A DNA stretch of 12,402 nucleotides from Desulfonema limicola (GTDB lineage: Bacteria > Desulfobacterota > Desulfobacteria > Desulfobacterales > Desulfosalsimonadaceae): contig DYLE01000052.1 in assembly GCA_020722245.1 (NCBI GenBank), forward strand, positions 1 to 12,402, read 5' to 3'. Of the stretch, positions 6,706-12,402 are shown in pieces. A program made the position numbers and the translations under genes. The notes beneath the pieces were generated by a model that saw only the letters and a list, made by a program, of their open reading frames with translations, was not told where the DNA came from and ran no database searches. Within the stretch, counting starts at the first letter, position 1, and every line of letters starts with the position of its first letter.

Positions 6706-8280
6706 ATGGAAGAAAAGTATATCCTTGCCGCAGACCTTGGGACCTCCGGTCCAAAATCCGCCCTGGTTTCCACGAGGGGGGAGGTCATTGATGACGTGTT
6801 TGCCAGAAACCGTCTTTACCTGCTTGAGGGCGGCGGGGCCGAGCAGGACCCTCGGGAGTGGTGGCGGACGATCCTTGGCAATTTTAAAACCCTTCTTGAA
6901 AGAAACCCAAGGGCCGCGGATGATGTCATCGCAGTGAGCTGCTCCACCCAGTGGTCCGGCACCGTGGCGGTGGATCAAAACGGCGATCCTCTGGCAAACG
7001 CCATCATCTGGCTGGATTCCCGGGGGAGCCCGTACGTTCAAAGGATTACCGACGGGCTGATCAAGGTGGAAGGCTACGGGATCACCAAGATCATCAAATG
7101 GCTTCGCTTGACCGGCGGGGCGCCGAGCCGTTCCGGCAAGGATTCCCTGGCGCACATTTTATACATCAAGCACCGCCTTCCGGAAATCTATAAAAAGACC
7201 TACAAGTTTCTGGAGCCCAAGGATTACATCAACCTGCGGTTGACCGGCCGGTTTGCGGCTTCCTTTGATTCCATTGTCCTTCACTGGGTCACCGACAACC
7301 GGAATATTCATAACATCCGCTATGACGACCGGTTGATTAAAATGTCGGGCATCGACCGGGACAAGCTTCCGGAGCTCAAGCCTGCCGTGGACATCCTGGG
7401 GCCTCTTAAAAAGGAGGTGGCCGCAGAGCTGGGTCTTCGGCCGGAGGTGCAGGTGGTGATGGGGACCCCGGATGTTCAGGCCGCGGCCATCGGCTCCGGA
7501 GCCGTGGGAGATTATGAGGCGCATTTTTACATCGGCACCTCCGCCTGGCTGACCTGCCATGTGCCGTTTAAGAAAACGGATATTCTCTGCGGCATCGCCT
7601 CCCTGCCGTCCGCTATTCCCGGCAGGTATTTTGTGGCCGACGAGCAGGAGACCGCGGGCGCCTGCCTGACCTGGTTAAGGGACAACCTCTTTTTTCATGA
7701 GGATGGGCTTTTAGAGGAAAAAGCGCCGGCAGATGTGCTGAAGCGGTTTGACCGCATCGTCGAGGGGGTGCCGGCCGGAAGCGGAAAGCTTATTTTCACC
7801 CCCTGGCTGTACGGGGAGCGCACCCCCATGGACGACCGCCATGTGCGCGGCGGGTTTTTCAACCAGTCCCTGGATACCACCCGGCCGCAGCTGATTCGGG
7901 CGGTGTATGAAGGCGTGGCTTACAACGGCAGGCTGCTTTTGCACGCGGTGGAAAAATTCGTGGGAAGGCGCCTGGAGCCGATTCGCATGATCGGCGGCGG
8001 CGCGCTTTCAAGCGTCTGGTGCCGGATTTTTTCAGACGTGTTTGACCGAAGGGCCTGCCGGGTCAAGGCGCCGATCCTGGCCAATGTTCGGGGCGCCGCG
8101 TTTCTGGCCGCTGTAGCCACTGGACATCTGAGGTTTGAAGATATCCCGAAGGCGGTGGAGGTGGCTGAAGAATACGCCCCCGACCCGGCGCACCGGGAGA
8201 TCTATGACCGTCTGTTTAAGGCGTTTGTGGAGATATACCGGAAAAACAAGAAGATCTATTTCCGGTTGAACAACAAATAA
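6706..8280 (+). CDS. FGGY-family carbohydrate kinase (xylulokinase-like), 524 aa
   Basis: ATP-dependent sugar or polyol kinase of the FGGY family, nearest in layout to xylulokinase-like proteins. The N-terminal phosphate-binding motif is DLGTSGPKSAL (starting near residue 10), in which the usual Arg-Ala is Lys-Ser. The substrate-side region has STQWSGTVAVD and WLDSRG. The catalytic base is expected to be Asp256 in GTPDVQAAAIGSGA. The second domain carries YIGTSAW, FTPWLYGERTP and the adenosine motif GGGALSSVWCRIFSDV (430-445). Length is normal for the family. The true sugar cannot be read from sequence, so no gene symbol is given. It begins 7 bases after rsmA with a poor ribosome binding site, so it probably depends on readthrough or coupling. 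The next gene is an S1P-lyase homologue that could act on a phosphorylated product, but that is speculation. Confidence 0.88.
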   Translation: MEEKYILAADLGTSGPKSALVSTRGEVIDDVFARNRLYLLEGGGAEQDPREWWRTILGNFKTLLERNPRAADDVIAVSCSTQWSGTVAVDQNGDPLANAIIWLDSRGSPYVQRITDGLIKVEGYGITKIIKWLRLTGGAPSRSGKDSLAHILYIKHRLPEIYKKTYKFLEPKDYINLRLTGRFAASFDSIVLHWVTDNRNIHNIRYDDRLIKMSGIDRDKLPELKPAVDILGPLKKEVAAELGLRPEVQVVMGTPDVQAAAIGSGAVGDYEAHFYIGTSAWLTCHVPFKKTDILCGIASLPSAIPGRYFVADEQETAGACLTWLRDNLFFHEDGLLEEKAPADVLKRFDRIVEGVPAGSGKLIFTPWLYGERTPMDDRHVRGGFFNQSLDTTRPQLIRAVYEGVAYNGRLLLHAVEKFVGRRLEPIRMIGGGALSSVWCRIFSDVFDRRACRVKAPILANVRGAAFLAAVATGHLRFEDIPKAVEVAEEYAPDPAHREIYDRLFKAFVEIYRKNKKIYFRLNNK

Positions 8281-8309
8281 TCCAGACCGGGTCGCCGCGT
8301 CGACCCACC

Positions 8310-8314
8310 GGAGG
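8310..8314 (+). promoter_or_regulatory. Ribosome binding site deciding a GTG start
   Basis: GGAGG lies six bases before GTG 8321. It selects this GTG over the ATG codons at codons 6 and 7 of the same frame. Confidence 0.7.
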
Positions 8315-8320
8315 CGCTGC

Positions 8321-9832
8321 GTGGACATCGCCGGCATGATGACCAGGTATTTATCCTGGCTGCCCCAGAGGGCCGCCTCAAAAATTTTTCGTTCCATCAC
8401 CCGGCTGGGGTTTGTCCAAAAGGCCATCGATAAGGAGATGAACCGGATGATGGCGGACCTGGAAAACACCGTGAAACCCTATGGGGACAAGTTTCAGGCC
8501 TTTTCCCGGCTGCCTGCGGCCGGAGTGAGCCGGGAATCCATACTTGCGATCATGAACCGGATCAATGACCAGGAGACGGCCAAATGGAAAAACGGGTTTG
8601 TTTCCGGAGCGGTGTATCACGGGGATGCAGCGCATATTGATTTTTTAAACCGGGTATACAGCATCAACTCCCAGAGCAACCCCCTGCATTCGGATATCTG
8701 GCCGAGCGCGGCCAAGTATGAGTCGGAAATCGTTTCCATGACGGCCGGCATGCTGGGGGCGGACCGGACAGCCGATGAGATCTGCGGGGTGGTGTCCTCC
8801 GGCGGCACGGAGAGTATCCTGCTTGCCATGAAAACCTATCGGGACCGGGCTCGAGAAGAAAAGCGGATCACCCATCCGGAAATGATCGCGCCGGTGACCG
8901 CGCATGCCGCCTTTGACAAGGCAGCCCAGTATTTCAATATCAAGATGGTTCATATCCCCGTGGGACAGGACCTGCGTGCGGATGTCGCCGCCGCGCAACA
9001 GGCGATCACCAAAAACACCGTCGTAATGATCGGCTCGGCCCCGAGCTTTCCCCACGGGGTGGTGGATCCCATCGCCGAGCTCTCGGAGATCGCTCGGAAA
9101 AAAGGGATCGGGTTTCATACGGACGCCTGCCTGGGCGCCTTCGTGCTTCCCTGGGCGGAAAGGCTGGGATACGATGTGCCCGCCTTTGATTTCCGGCTGC
9201 CGGGCGTCACCTCCATCTCAGCCGACACGCATAAATACGGGTATGCGGCAAAAGGCACCTCGGTGATCCTCTATAGAGGGCAGGCCCTGAGGCATTACCA
9301 GTACTTTACCGCCACCGACTGGCCCGGAGGGCTTTATTTTTCACCCTCCTTTGCCGGCAGCCGGCCGGGCGCGCTGAGCGCGGCATGCTGGGCCGCCATG
9401 GTTTCCCTGGGCGAAACTGGCTACCTGGAGGCGGCAAGGCGGATTTTAAGCACGGCCGCGCAGATCAAGGAGGGGATCAAGCGGATTTCCGATCTTCACC
9501 TTCTTGGGGATTCCCTCTGGGTGATTGCCTTTTCCGCAAGGGATTTAAACATCTATCAGGTCATGGAAAAGATGGGGCAAAAAGGCTGGAGCCTAAACGG
9601 GCTGCACCGGCCGGCCTGCATTCATCTGTGCGTCACCCTGCGGCATGCCCAGCCGGGGGTGGCCGAGCGTTTTCTCGCGGACCTTCAAGGGGCGGTCGAG
9701 CAGGTCAAGGCCCATCCCAGGGAAAAGGGACAAACAGCTCCGGTTTATGGCATGGCGGCCGCCATTCCTTTTCGAGGCCTGGTGGGGGATATGCTCAGGC
9801 GATATATTGATCTGCTCTACCGGGTGAAATAA
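8321..9832 (+). CDS. Sphingosine-1-phosphate lyase-type PLP-dependent enzyme, 503 aa
   Basis: Fold-type I PLP enzyme of the group II decarboxylase superfamily, in the branch containing sphingosine-1-phosphate lyase, which cleaves phosphorylated long-chain amino alcohols into phosphoethanolamine and an aldehyde. Seen here: the family block VSGAVYHGD...NPLHSDIWPSAAKYESEIV, the cofactor phosphate loop SSGGTES (159-165), His195 likely stacking on PLP, Asp268 in HTDACLGAF contacting the ring nitrogen, Lys305 in SADTHKYGYAAKG forming the internal aldimine, and GGLYFSPSFAGSRPGAL. Length fits bacterial homologues. No convincing transmembrane anchor is visible, unlike the eukaryotic enzyme, so it is probably soluble. 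It starts 40 bases after the kinase. Actual substrate uncertain: amino-acid decarboxylase activity is less likely given the NPLH and SRPGAL blocks. Confidence 0.85.
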   Translation: MDIAGMMTRYLSWLPQRAASKIFRSITRLGFVQKAIDKEMNRMMADLENTVKPYGDKFQAFSRLPAAGVSRESILAIMNRINDQETAKWKNGFVSGAVYHGDAAHIDFLNRVYSINSQSNPLHSDIWPSAAKYESEIVSMTAGMLGADRTADEICGVVSSGGTESILLAMKTYRDRAREEKRITHPEMIAPVTAHAAFDKAAQYFNIKMVHIPVGQDLRADVAAAQQAITKNTVVMIGSAPSFPHGVVDPIAELSEIARKKGIGFHTDACLGAFVLPWAERLGYDVPAFDFRLPGVTSISADTHKYGYAAKGTSVILYRGQALRHYQYFTATDWPGGLYFSPSFAGSRPGALSAACWAAMVSLGETGYLEAARRILSTAAQIKEGIKRISDLHLLGDSLWVIAFSARDLNIYQVMEKMGQKGWSLNGLHRPACIHLCVTLRHAQPGVAERFLADLQGAVEQVKAHPREKGQTAPVYGMAAAIPFRGLVGDMLRRYIDLLYRVK

Positions 9833-9928
9833 CCGTTGACCGATTTTTTTTCTTTACACGCCTTTAAATTTCGGGTAGCGGTAAAATCTGTTCCTGAATC
9901 TTGTGCATAAGGAAGAAGGGCGCAATCT

Positions 9929-9951
9929 ATTCAATTTACTGATTCAATTTA
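9929..9951 (+). repeat. 10-base direct repeat upstream of nifJ
   Basis: ATTCAATTTA occurs at 9929-9938 and 9942-9951, separated by CTG, so the period is 13 bases. It lies just before the nifJ ribosome binding site and could be an operator or simply AT-rich spacer. In the rest of the 138-base gap I saw a run of eight Ts (9844-9851) without a convincing hairpin, and no clear -35/-10 pair. Confidence 0.6.
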
Positions 9952-9955
9952 GATC

Positions 9956-9963
9956 TAAGGGAG
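9956..9963 (+). promoter_or_regulatory. Ribosome binding site of nifJ
   Basis: TAAGGGAG lies seven bases before ATG 9971 and favours it over the in-frame ATGs at codons 3 and 6. Confidence 0.6.
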
Positions 9964-9970
9964 TGATCAT

Positions 9971-12402
9971 ATGGCGATGAACAACATGAAAACCGTAGAT
10001 GGAAACACCGCGGCGGTTCATGTGGCCTATGCCATGAGCGATGTTGCGGCGATTTATCCCATCACCCCTTCCACCTCCATGGGAGAGATCGCGGATGAAT
10101 GGTCGGCCCAGGGCAGAAAAAATATTTTCGGCCAGACGGTATGCGTCCGGCAGCTTCAGTCCGAGGCCGGGGCCGCCGGGGCCGCTCATGGCGCTTTGGC
10201 CGCCGGCTCCCTGACCACGACCTTTACCGCCTCCCAGGGGCTTCTCCTGATGATTCCAAACATGTACAAGATTTCAGGGGAGCTTCTGCCGGGGGTTTTT
10301 CACGTGACCGCCCGGGCCCTCGCCGCCCATGCCCTTTCCATCTTCGGGGATCACAGCGACGTGATGCAGGTCCGCCAGACCGGGTTCGCCATGATCGCAT
10401 CGGGATCGGTTCAGGAGGTGATGGACCTGGCGCTGGTCTCCCATTTGTCGGCGATCGAGGGAAGCCTGCCGTTTCTGCATTTTTTCGACGGGTTCCGCAC
10501 CTCCAGCGAGATCCAGAAGATCGAGCTGATTGATTACGCGGATATGGCCAAACTGGTCAACCATGAGGCCATTGAAAGGTTCCGGGCGCGCGCCATGAAC
10601 CCCGAGCATCCCCATATCCGGGGAACCGCCCAGAACCCGGATGTCTATTTCCAGGGGCGTGAGGCCGCCAATCCCTTTTATGTGAAGATCCCGGCGATTG
10701 TGGAAGGGTATATGAAAAAGGTCGGTGACATGACCGGCCGCCGTTACGGCCTGTTTGATTATGTGGGGCATCCGGACGCGGATCGGGTCATTGTGTCCAT
10801 GGGGTCTTCCGTTGAGACCATCGAGGAGGTGGTGGATCACTTAAACCGCAATGGCGAGAAAACCGGCCTGGTCAAGGTCCGGCTGTACCGGCCGTTTTCC
10901 GCCGAGCATTTTTTAAAGGTAATTCCCTCATCTGCGGCGCATATCACGGTGCTGGATCGGACAAAAGAGCCCGGGGCTGTCGGCGATCCGCTCTATCTCG
11001 ACATCTGCACCGTGTTTAAGGAACATGGGAACATCCCATTGATCACCGCCGGAAGGTACGGCCTCGGCTCCAAGGAGTTTACCCCGGCCATGGTCAAGGC
11101 GGTGTTTGACAACATGACCTCAAGCAGCCCCAAAAACCATTTCACCGTGGGGATCACGGACGACGTGACCCACCAGTCATTGCCGGTGGATGAGAGTTTT
11201 GAACTCTCCTCCGAAAAGACCGTCCAGTGCAAGTTCTGGGGCCTGGGTTCGGACGGCACCGTGGGCGCCAACAAGAGCGCCATCAAGATCATCGGAGACC
11301 ACACCGAAAAGTACGCCCAGGGGTATTTTGCGTATGACGCCAAGAAATCCGGCGGCATCACGGTATCCCATCTGAGGTTCAGCAGCCAGCCCATCAGGTC
11401 CACCTATCTGGTCAATTCAGCCGATTTTATCGCATGCCATAAGTCAAACTATGTGCAGCTCTATGACGTGCTGGAAGGGATCAGGCCGGGCGGCATCTTT
11501 TTGCTCAACTCCTCCTGGACCGCTGAGGATATGGAGAAGGAGCTGCCGGCCTCGGTAAAACGGACCATTGCACGAAAGCATCTGAAGTTTTACAACCTGG
11601 ACGCCGTGAAGATCGCGGAATCCATCGGGCTCGGCGGCCGGATCAATATGATCATGCAGACGGCGTTTTTTAAACTGGCCAACGTGTTGCCCATCGAGGA
11701 GGCCGTTAAGTACCTCAAGGCGGACATCATGAAGACCTACGCCAAAAAAGGGGACAAGGTGATTGGAATGAACCTCGACGCCGTGGATCAGGCCATAACC
11801 CATCTGCATGAAATCAAATACCCCGATTCCTGGAAGGATGCGATGGGCGCTCCGGAAACCCCCAAAGAGGAGCCGGATTTTGTGAAGCACGTGATGCGGC
11901 CCATGCTCGGCCAGAAGGGGGATTCCCTTCCGGTCAGCGCTTTTGCGCCCGACGGGGTTTTTCCGGTGGGGACCTCCCGGTATGAAAAGCGCGGGGTGGC
12001 TATCCATGTGCCCGAATGGATTCCCGACAACTGTATCCAGTGCAACCAGTGCGCCTTTGTCTGCCCCCATGCAGCGATCCGGCCGGTCCTGTTGACCGAG
12101 GCGGAGGCCAAGGATGCGCCGGCCTCCTTTGAAACCCGGCCGGCCACCGGCAAGGAGCTTAAAGGCTATCGTTTCAGGGTGCAGGTCAATACCCTGGATT
12201 GCCAGGGCTGCGGCAACTGCGCCGACATCTGTCCGGCCAAGACGCCGGCCCTGGTCATGCGGCCCATGGAAACCCAGGCAGCGGTTCAGGTGCCCAACCA
12301 GACCTTTGCCGAGAGGGTTCCGCTCAAGGAGGGGCTGATCAGCCGAGAATCCGTAAAGGGCTGCCAGTTCTACCAGCCGCTTATGGAGTTTTCAGGCGCC
12401 TG
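9971..12402 (+). CDS. nifJ: Pyruvate:ferredoxin (flavodoxin) oxidoreductase, single-chain, partial (first 810 codons)
   Basis: The enzyme interconverts pyruvate plus CoA with acetyl-CoA, CO2 and reduced ferredoxin in the cytoplasm, central to anaerobic carbon metabolism. The frame stays open to the window edge; full-length enzymes have about 1,170-1,200 residues, so about a third is missing. Domains in order: domain I with YPITPSTSMGE (29-39; Thr32), Glu65 in QSEAGAAGA for the thiamine cofactor, and Arg115 in FHVTARALAAHA for pyruvate; domain II (about 260-415); the gamma-like domain III with GLGSDGTVGANK (424-435); the EKR motif (YEKRG, 671-675); and a two-cluster ferredoxin domain with C688-x2-C691-x2-C694-x3-C698 and C744-x2-C747-x2-C750-x3-C754. 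These positions lie about one residue from those I recall for the Desulfovibrio africanus enzyme. The TPP-binding domain VI lies beyond the window. It is separated from the preceding lyase gene by 138 bases and is probably its own unit. Confidence 0.96.
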   Translation, partial: MAMNNMKTVDGNTAAVHVAYAMSDVAAIYPITPSTSMGEIADEWSAQGRKNIFGQTVCVRQLQSEAGAAGAAHGALAAGSLTTTFTASQGLLLMIPNMYKISGELLPGVFHVTARALAAHALSIFGDHSDVMQVRQTGFAMIASGSVQEVMDLALVSHLSAIEGSLPFLHFFDGFRTSSEIQKIELIDYADMAKLVNHEAIERFRARAMNPEHPHIRGTAQNPDVYFQGREAANPFYVKIPAIVEGYMKKVGDMTGRRYGLFDYVGHPDADRVIVSMGSSVETIEEVVDHLNRNGEKTGLVKVRLYRPFSAEHFLKVIPSSAAHITVLDRTKEPGAVGDPLYLDICTVFKEHGNIPLITAGRYGLGSKEFTPAMVKAVFDNMTSSSPKNHFTVGITDDVTHQSLPVDESFELSSEKTVQCKFWGLGSDGTVGANKSAIKIIGDHTEKYAQGYFAYDAKKSGGITVSHLRFSSQPIRSTYLVNSADFIACHKSNYVQLYDVLEGIRPGGIFLLNSSWTAEDMEKELPASVKRTIARKHLKFYNLDAVKIAESIGLGGRINMIMQTAFFKLANVLPIEEAVKYLKADIMKTYAKKGDKVIGMNLDAVDQAITHLHEIKYPDSWKDAMGAPETPKEEPDFVKHVMRPMLGQKGDSLPVSAFAPDGVFPVGTSRYEKRGVAIHVPEWIPDNCIQCNQCAFVCPHAAIRPVLLTEAEAKDAPASFETRPATGKELKGYRFRVQVNTLDCQGCGNCADICPAKTPALVMRPMETQAAVQVPNQTFAERVPLKEGLISRESVKGCQFYQPLMEFSGA

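Noticed and set aside
9811..9851. Possible terminator after the S1P-lyase gene
   Set aside because: There is a run of eight Ts (9844-9851), but the preceding bases form no stem longer than about three pairs.
10274..10840. 188-codon minus-strand open frame inside nifJ, with others at 11444-12070
   Set aside because: The plus strand encodes continuous pyruvate:ferredoxin oxidoreductase sequence with conserved motifs throughout.

Overview
This window looks like chromosomal DNA of a strictly anaerobic, probably sulfate-reducing bacterium of the Desulfobacterota. That is an inference from gene content: a single-chain pyruvate:ferredoxin oxidoreductase, two C_GCAxxG_C_C redox proteins, an archaeal/Thermotoga-type S-adenosylhomocysteinase, and GC-rich coding DNA with AT-rich intergenic stretches. 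There are no rRNAs, tRNAs, insertion sequences or CRISPR arrays. Coding density is high and every gap is shorter than 300 bases.

Left part (1-3980). A rightward terminator-like hairpin (26-50) belongs to a gene outside the window. ahcY (76-1338, minus) is divergent from a 614-residue membrane protein (1529-3373, plus) that joins an N-terminal zinc ribbon, one transmembrane helix, a long uncharacterised region and a C-terminal retropepsin-like aspartic protease domain. This gene converges on two tandem minus-strand paralogues of the C_GCAxxG_C_C family (3456-3980 and 4026-4643). They share a 49-base stretch that is identical at the DNA level.

Middle (4644-9832). An AT-rich divergent intergenic region carries overlapping promoter-like boxes on both strands. 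Towards the plus strand it holds a nested stem structure (4818-4874) just upstream of a PHP-domain phosphoesterase. That gene begins a compact plus-strand cluster: PHP phosphoesterase, rsmA (14-base overlap), an FGGY-family sugar kinase (7-base gap) and a sphingosine-1-phosphate-lyase-type PLP enzyme (40-base gap, GTG start with a strong ribosome binding site). The close packing suggests one operon. Its common purpose is not obvious, apart from the possibility that the kinase and the lyase act on related phosphorylated substrates.

Right end (9833-12402). A 138-base gap with a 10-base direct repeat precedes nifJ, pyruvate:ferredoxin oxidoreductase. It is cut by the window edge after 810 codons, so the C-terminal thiamine pyrophosphate domain lies outside.

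The most notable items are the zinc ribbon-protease fusion, the leader structure before the PHP gene, the pairing of an S1P-lyase homologue with a carbohydrate kinase, and the probable gene conversion between the two C_GCAxxG_C_C genes. I found no clear evidence of a wholly new defence or mobile system.
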